A DNA stretch of 26,723 nucleotides, taken from positions 1 through 26,723 of IMG/VR virus record IMGVR_UViG_3300009001_000076. One strand, written 5' to 3'. Positions 22,041 through 26,723 of this stretch are shown piece by piece. Under the pieces are notes generated by a model. That model had not been told where the DNA came from. It did not search any database and saw nothing but the letters and a program-made list of their open reading frames with translations. Position 1 is the stretch's first letter, and each line of letters opens with the position of its first letter. The stretch is from a virus. The translations under genes were made by a program, and so were the position numbers.

Positions 22041-22642
22041 AAAGATTCAATCCTATTTTTAATTAATTTAGCCACTTCATCCGAAATAAGAACTTCGTAA
22101 TGATTGTAATCTACGTATTCAATCTCCATATCTTTGCGCCAAGTCATACTTCGTAATGTAACAACACTATCGTTTTTTGAAAAGTGCCAAGGAACATTTC
22201 CTGTTGTGCTAACAATCTGTAGCCAAGGTACTTTAATATCAATGTCTAATGCATCAACAATTGGTTTTGACCTTAATCCTACGTCGTGAAATAAACTGTA
22301 CGTTGGAACAAACATTTTTGCCCAATCAGCTGTTCGACTTCCACGGAACGGAGTGCTAATACTAATTACACTCTTTACTTTAAACTCATTTTGTATATAA
22401 GTTGCATAGATGCCTCCCAAGCTATGTGCAACAATAACAAAGTCTTTTTTATCTTTGAGATCTTCTCGCATCGCTGCAAGATTATGTGCAAATCCATCTG
22501 CACTGTTGTAATTTAAATTAGTATAGTCGTCATTAATATCGCAGCGCCAACGAATGTAATTAAAACTTCTATTGGTTGCATTTGCTCCGTGTATAAACAC
22601 GATGTGTGGACGTTTTTTCTTCTTGGAGAAAACATTAATCAT
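22037..22642 (-). CDS. alpha/beta hydrolase (lipase/thioesterase-like)
   Basis: A 201-residue protein. The oxyanion HGAN (18-21), nucleophile S74 in VAHSLGGIYA, an Asp in SKNDSVVT and a His in DYNHYEV form a catalytic triad. The basic N-terminus (SKKKKRP) is followed directly by the first beta strand, so there is no signal peptide. The fold suits a lipase, an acyl-protein thioesterase or a depalmitoylase-like enzyme. GAAAGG precedes the ATG. It is the first gene of the pair with the dehydrogenase and is near a second hydrolase gene at 20524. Confidence 0.82.
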   Translation of the reverse strand: MINVFSKKKKRPHIVFIHGANATNRSFNYIRWRCDINDDYTNLNYNSADGFAHNLAAMREDLKDKKDFVIVAHSLGGIYATYIQNEFKVKSVISISTPFRGSRTADWAKMFVPTYSLFHDVGLRSKPIVDALDIDIKVPWLQIVSTTGNVPWHFSKNDSVVTLRSMTWRKDMEIEYVDYNHYEVLISDEVAKLIKNRIESL

Positions 22643-22663
22643 ATATTACCTTTCAGTATATAG

Positions 22664-22671
22664 TATTTAAT
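22664..22671 (-). promoter_or_regulatory. degenerate late motif ATTAAATA before the hydrolase
   Basis: An NNTAAATA-like octamer 22 bases before the hydrolase ATG. Weaker than the NATAAATA matches elsewhere. Confidence 0.3.
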
Positions 22672-22778
22672 AATATAAAGGAGATATACAATTTAGTCAA
22701 GAAAAAAGACTTGCATTTTTTGCATATCGCACCTGCAATAATAACAGTTGATTTTAGTCAACTATTCGTTTATTATAG

Positions 22779-22786
22779 TATAAATA
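22779..22786 (+). promoter_or_regulatory. late promoter TATAAATA for the DUF1127 unit
   Basis: A perfect late consensus. The predicted +1 is near 22792, giving a leader of about 165 bases before the DUF1127 start. Confidence 0.65.
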
Positions 22787-22790
22787 GTTA

Positions 22791-22955
22791 GGAATAGGAC
22801 AGTATGACTGCACTATTTCAACTCTCCTAGAGCGTCTTCAGCTCTATAAAAATGATGAAGGGCATATCCTATGCCATACAAAGGTGACGCTGGAAGAGAC
22901 CAGGGTTGTAATACCTACATTACACATACACATATAGAAACAGGAGAACGTAGCA
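22791..22955 (+). other. structured 5' leader / possible small RNA
   Basis: There is no supported gene in this stretch, which lies in the 22643-22955 gap. The predicted +1 is followed at once by a hairpin joining AATAG...CAGT to ACTG...CTATT. Then come AGAGC/GCTCT (22829-22845) and GGCAT/ATGCC (22861-22875). AGCGTC (22831-22836) can pair with GACGCT (22886-22891). TCTCCT (22823-22828) is complementary to the Shine-Dalgarno AGGAGA (22942-22947). The leader may regulate translation or be processed into a small RNA. It fits no riboswitch class I know. Confidence 0.45.
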
Positions 22956-23207
22956 ATGACTACACTTATAACTACGGCCAATTGGATTGGCTTACCATCA
23001 ATTGCGGAATGGTTTAACAAATTAAACGCAAACATGAAACGTGAAAAACTAGCACGTCAAACTATCAAAGAACTATCAGCACTTAGCGACAAAGAACTCA
23101 ACGACATTGGTATTGCCCGTGGAGAGATTTGGAGCATTGCATATGATCTAGATGAGTTACAAAATACTAAAGCACATGCAAATTCAAACTTGAGAGGATG
23201 GGTATAA
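22956..23207 (+). CDS. DUF1127-domain protein
   Basis: An 83-residue protein starting MTTLITTANWIGLPSIAEWF. The C-terminal half (RQTIKELSALSDKELNDIGI then ARGEI) is the DUF1127 signature of small, Arg-rich alphaproteobacterial proteins. Some of these bind RNA and act in stress or nutrient responses. The N-terminal part is a longer amphipathic or aromatic helix. AGGAGA is 8 bases before the ATG. The next gene overlaps its stop (TAATG). Its presence in a phage suggests takeover of host small-protein or RNA regulation. Confidence 0.88.
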   Translation: MTTLITTANWIGLPSIAEWFNKLNANMKREKLARQTIKELSALSDKELNDIGIARGEIWSIAYDLDELQNTKAHANSNLRGWV

Positions 23208-23416
23208 TGGCTGTAGCATTTAGACAACCAACTTTTAAAAACCCATTACCTGCACTAGGAAAATTTGTTGTAACTGGTCTAATGACAATCTTCGTTGGTA
23301 TGATTGCAATGGGCGAAACAGCAGGCCGTGCTAGAGCTGCTCGTGAACTTGCTAACATGGGAATGTACGACGAAGCAAAAAAACTTATGTTAAAAGGAGC
23401 AAGCAAAAATGTCTAA
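23207..23416 (+). CDS. small membrane protein, unknown
   Basis: A 69-residue protein starting MAVAFRQPTFKNPLPALGKF. One membrane helix spans about residues 20-41 (FVVTGLMTIFVGMIAMGETA), followed by an amphipathic Arg/Ala helix (RARAARELANMGMYDEAKKL) that resembles the short tail of DUF1127-like proteins. The ATG overlaps the DUF1127 stop (TAATG); the frame is open slightly upstream, but GAGAGG fits this ATG. Not recognised. A membrane partner of the DUF1127 protein is a guess from position. Confidence 0.7.
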   Translation: MAVAFRQPTFKNPLPALGKFVVTGLMTIFVGMIAMGETAGRARAARELANMGMYDEAKKLMLKGASKNV

Positions 23417-23510
23417 CTTTATCAGAGGAACACTAACAATGCTTGGTGTGTTTTCAATTCTTGCTGCACTATTAACTATTAACGGACTTCATTACGCAGG
23501 ATTGTTATAA
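23409..23510 (+). CDS. 33-aa membrane peptide
   Basis: The frame gives MSNFIRGTLTMLGVFSILAA and ends INGLHYAGLL. It is almost entirely one membrane helix. The ATG overlaps the upstream stop by eight bases, and AAAGGAGC lies just before it. The short length limits certainty, but overlap, Shine-Dalgarno and hydrophobic pattern all fit a real small membrane protein of the DUF1127 unit. Confidence 0.6.
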   Translation: MSNFIRGTLTMLGVFSILAALLTINGLHYAGLL

Positions 23511-23534
23511 AATATAACAAAAACTCTTGACTGT

Positions 23535-23579
23535 GATAAATATTGGTGTTACTATATAACACAAGTTACTGTTAGTAAC
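23535..23579 (+). promoter_or_regulatory. late promoter GATAAATA with 5'-terminal hairpins
   Basis: GATAAATA lies at 23535-23542. The predicted +1 near 23548 starts in GTTA-CTATA-TAAC (stem 23546-23551/23557-23562). A second hairpin GTTACT/AGTAAC follows at 23565-23579. A sigma70-like TTGACT (23527-23532) lies nearby but has no well-spaced -10. Confidence 0.55.
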
Positions 23580-23609
23580 ACCACACACAATCACACATAG
23601 GAGAAACAT

Positions 23610-23735
23610 ATGAACCGCTTACTCTGTAAGTTAAGAGAGTGTGACGGATACTTCTGCGAGCAGGTTGCAATGCTAGGACTAGCACTTGTTACTTTTTCAA
23701 TAATGTATTTGTCAATCTCACAAATTATTGCTTGA
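23610..23735 (+). CDS. 41-aa Cys-containing membrane peptide
   Basis: The frame gives MNRLLCKLRECDGYFCEQVA and then a membrane helix (MLGLALVTFSIMYLSISQII). Three Cys lie in the short N-terminal part (C6, C11, C16), possibly for metal or disulphide. AGGAG is seven bases before the ATG. It has its own promoter and leader. Unknown function; the small size and single-span topology recall holin-like or host-membrane-modifying phage peptides. Confidence 0.6.
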   Translation: MNRLLCKLRECDGYFCEQVAMLGLALVTFSIMYLSISQIIA

Positions 23736-23740
23736 CAAAA

Positions 23741-23766
23741 GCTAAATACCCTGTTACATTAGTAAC
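23741..23766 (+). promoter_or_regulatory. late promoter variant GCTAAATA with 5'-terminal hairpin
   Basis: GCTAAATA lies at 23741-23748. The predicted +1 (about 23754) coincides with GTTAC-ATTA-GTAAC (23753-23766). Promoter, hairpin and CACACA-rich Shine-Dalgarno leader resemble those of the upstream 41-aa gene. Confidence 0.5.
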
Positions 23767-23795
23767 ACTATACACAGACACACAAGGAGAAAACA

Positions 23796-24113
23796 ATGTC
23801 AAAAGTAGAAACTACATACGGTGAAACCATCTTGAAACAAACGCAAGAGATTGCAGATATGTTCAAGCAGGCAATGCCAAAAGTCACAACAAATAAAAAT
23901 GGATACGAAATCCGCACCAAAGTGCTAGAGATGGCACAGAATAATGTATGGCAAGATTACCACGCCAAACTAGGTGCGTTTGAAACTGCTGTTACCAAAG
24001 ACGGTGACGAAGTAGTAACCAAAGTGTCAATGCCAGAAGTACCAGGTGTTGATGCTGTAATGGAAGCTGCGGAGAAGTTTTACGATTTTGTAAACGGCAA
24101 GACTAATAAATAA
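23796..24113 (+). CDS. hypothetical 105-aa phage protein
   Basis: A 105-residue, mainly helical protein starting MSKVETTYGETILKQTQEIA. The segments LEMAQNNVWQDYHAKLGAFE and VDAVMEAAEKFYDFVNGKTN are amphipathic. Not recognised. A strong Shine-Dalgarno (AAGGAGA), its own promoter-hairpin leader and a strong terminator after it suggest high-level late expression. It could be a host-interaction or abundant accessory protein; the sequence shows no catalytic motif. Confidence 0.7.
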   Translation: MSKVETTYGETILKQTQEIADMFKQAMPKVTTNKNGYEIRTKVLEMAQNNVWQDYHAKLGAFETAVTKDGDEVVTKVSMPEVPGVDAVMEAAEKFYDFVNGKTNK

Positions 24114-24177
24114 AATTATAATACAACAAAGTACATTTGGGGCATAGCCCGTAATAACAATTTAAAAAAGTAGCAAG

Positions 24178-24213
24178 CCCCGGGCATTAGAAATAGTGTT
24201 CCGGGGTTAATCT
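24178..24213 (+). terminator. strong terminator at the convergent junction
   Basis: CCCCGG/CCGGGG (24178-24183 with 24201-24206) encloses CATTA-GAAA-TAGTG, giving a long stem with a GAAA tetraloop, followed by TTAATCTTTT. It ends the plus-strand unit. The minus strand may also use it weakly (T-run about eight bases away). Confidence 0.82.
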
Positions 24214-24214
24214 T

Positions 24215-25603
24215 TTAGCGTTGTTCAATCCAAGTCATAGATGCCAGTGCGTCTTTACCCGTGCCGTTTGAAGCACACAGGATGGTGAATACATCACTGA
24301 CTGTTCCTAAACTGCTTCTGCCAATTTGGTATGCTGTTTTCCCTTCCAACTCGATGCCCGTGCCGCCGCCGCCAGCGATAACGAACCCACTGTCAAGCAC
24401 ACGGCCGTGATTGGCTTCAGCGATAGGGGATGGATTGATATAGGTTTGATACTGTGTGAATCCGTTTGTGTCTGGATGGTCCAGCCAAGGTTGCGGACCA
24501 TCTGCACCTGCTGTGACTTCTGCTGGTATTGTAGGATTACGCACCAGTTTGTAAAACACGTTGGTGTTGTCGATGGTAGCGACTTGGAACATCTGTGGTA
24601 ACACAATTCCGTTCAGTGCTGAGGACTTTAGTTTAATGCTCAAAATGGGATACCAGTTGTCTTTGGTCACGGCGGAGGATAAAGCATTCGCCATTCGTGT
24701 GCCGTAGAAAGGAGCACTGATGTTTTGGGCAATACCAAGTTTGCCCACTGTGCCTTCTGATATAACACTGTTGGATCCTTGGAGCATAGTGTACGGACCA
24801 CCCGCCACCGTGGTCAGTGCTTCTATTTCCATCCTGATGGGAAGGAAGGGAGTCTGTGCCCAAGGTCGTTCATATCTGTTGGCATTCTTATGGGTGTGTA
24901 TTACGCGGGTCGCACCATCAATCACCCAACCAAATTTGACCTGTCCTGCACCATACCATTCATATTCAATGCTGACCAATTGTATCTTGGTGGAGTCTGC
25001 TGTAATACCACTTGATGATGTGCCGTCGAGTTTGTCGCCATTCCATTCACTTCTAGGAACCGCAATGTCACTACCACCGTTTGATACTGTACAGTTATAT
25101 TGTGGAACACCATCCACCCATACGCCACTGTCTTCAAACCAAAAGCCATCGCCTGCCTCGTTGAACATTCCTAATCTTTTGCGGATGCCTTCCACAGGAG
25201 TGCCAAGCGTAACAGCGAAACTTACCGAGCTGGTCCTTCCTGGAACATATCTCTGTGAGAGAAGACTTTGCCTAATCACCTTGTCGCCACTGTCTCCATT
25301 GATGCTCATCAGCACTTGACTGCTGGCTGGTGCGTGGGTAGCACTGCCTGTGCCTGTTACATCGGTTTCCCATACATCCGTTTCCACACCATATTGGAAT
25401 GTGTTGAAGAACACAGTTTCATAGAGACTGACTTTTGATCTACCCTTTGAGGTTAGATTGCTGTCGTCACCAGGACCAGTGGAAGTCTTGATACGCAGGA
25501 CGGGTTGCCCTGACGAATCATAGTCCATTGCCTGGACCAAATCATTAGTGTTAGGTTCGTTAGTATGAACGTAGTTAGTTGAGTTGGGATTTAGATTAGG
25601 CAT
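24215..25603 (-). CDS. GC-rich putative virion/fibre structural protein
   Basis: A 462-residue beta-rich protein starting MPNLNPNSTNYVHTNEPNTN. It is Gly/Ser/Thr/Asn rich, with jelly-roll-like segments (GFWFEDSGVWVDGVPQYNCT, QVKFGWVIDGATRVIHTHKN) and a Gly-rich end (FVIAGGGGTGIELEGKTAYQ). It looks like a phage virion structural or adhesin protein. Its base composition is higher in GC (about 43-63% in hand-counted 60-base samples) than neighbours (about 25-42%), which suggests recent acquisition. Receptor binding is a guess. It follows the 77-aa gene by one base. Confidence 0.72.
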   Translation of the reverse strand: MPNLNPNSTNYVHTNEPNTNDLVQAMDYDSSGQPVLRIKTSTGPGDDSNLTSKGRSKVSLYETVFFNTFQYGVETDVWETDVTGTGSATHAPASSQVLMSINGDSGDKVIRQSLLSQRYVPGRTSSVSFAVTLGTPVEGIRKRLGMFNEAGDGFWFEDSGVWVDGVPQYNCTVSNGGSDIAVPRSEWNGDKLDGTSSSGITADSTKIQLVSIEYEWYGAGQVKFGWVIDGATRVIHTHKNANRYERPWAQTPFLPIRMEIEALTTVAGGPYTMLQGSNSVISEGTVGKLGIAQNISAPFYGTRMANALSSAVTKDNWYPILSIKLKSSALNGIVLPQMFQVATIDNTNVFYKLVRNPTIPAEVTAGADGPQPWLDHPDTNGFTQYQTYINPSPIAEANHGRVLDSGFVIAGGGGTGIELEGKTAYQIGRSSLGTVSDVFTILCASNGTGKDALASMTWIEQR

Positions 25604-25604
25604 T

Positions 25605-25838
25605 TTATGTTGCCCAAGGTCTACCAGGCTTTAGTCCGCCAGTGTTAGGATTATCTACAAGAGGATCAGTATTGCCTGCACCATATTGTGTTGGTAGTTG
25701 AGTTATATCTGCTGTTGTATCCGCATAGCGACCCGGCTCAACTACATTGCGAGCTGCTCTATCTGCTTCTGCTAGAGCAAGTTTTGCTACCTGTCTTGCA
25801 CTTTTTTGTGGAAGTGTTGAAATGCCATTAGCTGCCAT
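25605..25838 (-). CDS. small conserved-type marine phage protein
   Basis: A 77-residue protein starting MAANGISTLPQKSARQVAKL. The pattern ISTLP-x-K-x-x-RQ-x-AKL...LPTQY, then DNPN, GGL and GRPW recalls a small protein frequent in T4-like cyanophages and pelagiphages, function unknown. The ATG overlaps the upstream stop (TAATG), and the virion-like gene follows immediately. Confidence 0.72.
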   Translation of the reverse strand: MAANGISTLPQKSARQVAKLALAEADRAARNVVEPGRYADTTADITQLPTQYGAGNTDPLVDNPNTGGLKPGRPWAT

Positions 25839-26083
25839 TATTCATATCCTCTCGGGTCTTTAACTCTAATATCTGCAGGGTGCTTAGGCTTGTTTGGGCC
25901 ACCGCCTGCAAGAGTTGTAATTGCGTCTACATCTGTAACTATTTCGTTTGGAGAATTTGCAAGAGGACCACGACTAGGATTATCAATCATATCTTTTACC
26001 ATATGCTTGCCGTCTTCTGCATCTAACTCTTCTTGAGCATCAATAATATCAATTAATGCTCTTAATATTTCTTGTATTCGCAT
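25838..26083 (-). CDS. small protein with capsid-leader-like N-terminus
   Basis: An 81-residue protein starting MRIQEILRALIDIIDAQEEL. It has an IQE site at residues 3-5 and belongs to the M-[KR]-[IL]-x-E leader group. After an acidic helix comes a Pro/Asn/Gly-rich second half (GGGPNKPKHPADIRVKDPRG). Unknown. It has a Shine-Dalgarno AGGAG and a late promoter CATAAATA and starts a three-gene minus-strand unit, diverging from hemA. Confidence 0.7.
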   Translation of the reverse strand: MRIQEILRALIDIIDAQEELDAEDGKHMVKDMIDNPSRGPLANSPNEIVTDVDAITTLAGGGPNKPKHPADIRVKDPRGYE

Positions 26084-26099
26084 TGCGTACTCCTATAAT
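26072..26099 (+). promoter_or_regulatory. possible sigma70 promoter for hemA
   Basis: TTGTAT (26072-26077), a 16-base spacer and a perfect TATAAT (26094-26099) on the plus strand. It lies within the start of the divergent gene. Predicted +1 is about 15-20 bases before the hemA ATG. Confidence 0.5.
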
Positions 26100-26100
26100 A

Positions 26101-26108
26101 TATTTATG
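26101..26108 (-). promoter_or_regulatory. late promoter CATAAATA for the 26083-24215 unit
   Basis: A good late-consensus match on the minus strand 17 bases before the ATG. It overlaps the presumed hemA transcription start, so late transcription could oppose early hemA expression. Confidence 0.6.
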
Positions 26109-26121
26109 CATAAGTAGATGT

Positions 26122-26723
26122 ATGATCAACAAAAAACCCTTTCAAGACAAACTAGATCAGCTGAAACAGGAAGGCAAGTACCGTGTATTCAACGATATAC
26201 TTCGTGAACGCGGAAAATTTCCTAAGGCTATTTGGTATGGCAAATACAATATTAAAGAAATTGTAAATTGGTGTAGCAACGATTATCTCGGAATGGGTCA
26301 AAATAAAGTTGTCATAGATGCAATGCATACTGCATTGAATCAAACAGGTGCTGGTAGTGGTGGCACTCGCAATATTGGGGGTACATCACACTATCACGTA
26401 GCACTAGAACACGAACTTGCCACTTTGCATAGCAAAGAACAGGCTCTACTGTATTCTAGTGCATATGTCGCAAATGAATGGACATTGGTTGCTCTAAAGC
26501 AAATCGTTACCGACATTGTGTATATCAGTGATTCAATGAATCACGCTTCTATGATCCAGGGGATAAGACACAGTGGTGCTGACAAGGTCATTTTTAAGCA
26601 CAACGATATGGAGGATCTAGAATCTAAACTCAGTAGTTGTTCAGGCACGCCTTGTATTGTGTTTGAATCCGTATATAGTATGGATGGGGATATTGGGAAG
26701 ATTCGTGAAATTTGCGACCTTGC
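26122..26723 (+). CDS. hemA: 5-aminolevulinate synthase, 5' part (cut by window end)
   Basis: About 200 residues are visible, starting MINKKPFQDKLDQLKQEGKY. The enzyme joins glycine and succinyl-CoA to make 5-aminolevulinate, the first step of the Shemin tetrapyrrole route. NWCSNDYLGMGQNKVV, GAGSGGTRNIGGTSHYH, LHSKEQALLYSSAYVANEWT, DSMNHASMIQGIRHSG and VFESVYSMDGDIGKI follow the alphaproteobacterial ALAS pattern closely; 'NHASMI' and 'SMDGD' separate it from KBL/BioF relatives. The PLP lysine lies beyond the window, so completeness cannot be judged. The Shine-Dalgarno is weak, and a sigma70-like promoter lies upstream. It would be an auxiliary metabolic gene. Confidence 0.93.
   Translation, partial: MINKKPFQDKLDQLKQEGKYRVFNDILRERGKFPKAIWYGKYNIKEIVNWCSNDYLGMGQNKVVIDAMHTALNQTGAGSGGTRNIGGTSHYHVALEHELATLHSKEQALLYSSAYVANEWTLVALKQIVTDIVYISDSMNHASMIQGIRHSGADKVIFKHNDMEDLESKLSSCSGTPCIVFESVYSMDGDIGKIREICDL

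Noticed and set aside
22880-22915. Glycine-riboswitch-like GGAAGAGACC element
   Set aside because: Only a short string resembles the conserved core. The remaining conserved parts and the paired-domain layout are missing.
24720-25319. 199-aa open frame on the plus strand inside the virion-like gene
   Set aside because: It is the antisense of a gene with convincing protein composition. It has a Pro/Ser/Leu-rich low-quality sequence and no Shine-Dalgarno. Its length comes from the high GC of this region.
1-26723. CRISPR array, insertion sequence, integrase/attachment site or classical tRNA
   Set aside because: No regularly spaced repeats, transposase or integrase motifs, or cloverleaf besides the tmRNA pieces were found on reading through.

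Overview
The window is a piece of a tailed-phage genome of the T4-like marine myovirus type, and the phage probably infects an alphaproteobacterium. The phage call rests on a class I ribonucleotide reductase plus glutaredoxin cassette, a PAAR spike tip, tail-fibre and virion-like genes, long runs of tightly overlapping genes (TAATG and ATGA junctions), and T4/cyanophage-type late promoters (consensus NNTAAATA). The host inference rests on three things. The window carries a circularly permuted two-piece tmRNA gene of the alphaproteobacterial kind with tag ANDNYAPEMALAA. It carries a DUF1127 protein. It carries a Shemin-pathway 5-aminolevulinate synthase (hemA) that is cut by the right edge.

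Layout. 8-1632 (minus): a small unknown gene, the tmRNA, a leaderless small gene, a short histone-H1-like gene and a HAD phosphatase. 1697-4011: PAAR spike tip and a large putative baseplate/tail protein. 4021-8032: nrdA, nrdB, glutaredoxin and a small LSm-like protein. 8059-11729: an unknown protein, a beta-helix tail fibre and a metzincin zinc protease with cysteine repeats. 11793-13137: an SGNH-type hydrolase and a RecB-like nuclease. 13153-20453: a dense block of probable head/core and packaged proteins, including a putative scaffold with a possible -1 frameshift, two paralogous basic proteins, a small membrane protein, an abundant small structural protein, a KxDG ligase-like protein and a Pol-beta-fold nucleotidyltransferase. 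20524-22642: a class 3 lipase on the plus strand, then a short UDP-glucose-dehydrogenase-like gene and a second alpha/beta hydrolase on the minus strand. 22779-24206 (plus): a structured leader, DUF1127, three tiny proteins mostly with membrane segments, a 105-aa protein and a strong terminator. 24215-26083 (minus): a GC-richer virion-like protein and two small conserved proteins. 26122-end (plus): hemA.

How the parts fit. Early/middle functions (RNR, nuclease, HAD, hemA) have host sigma70-like promoters upstream. Virion and lysis-phase units have NNTAAATA late promoters. The tmRNA also has a perfect late promoter (TATAAATA), so the phage seems to add ribosome rescue late in infection. Four genes lacking a Shine-Dalgarno have a promoter placed so that transcription would begin at or next to the A of ATG (predicted leaderless mRNAs). 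Several other late transcripts are predicted to begin with a hairpin. About ten genes in the head block share an N-terminal M-[KRNL]-[LIF]-x-E type leader, often followed by an [LIV]-x-E site. This resembles the T4 capsid-targeting sequence and its gp21-type cleavage site, and I read it as a set of capsid-packaged cargo proteins that includes the nucleotidyltransferase/ligase-like pair.
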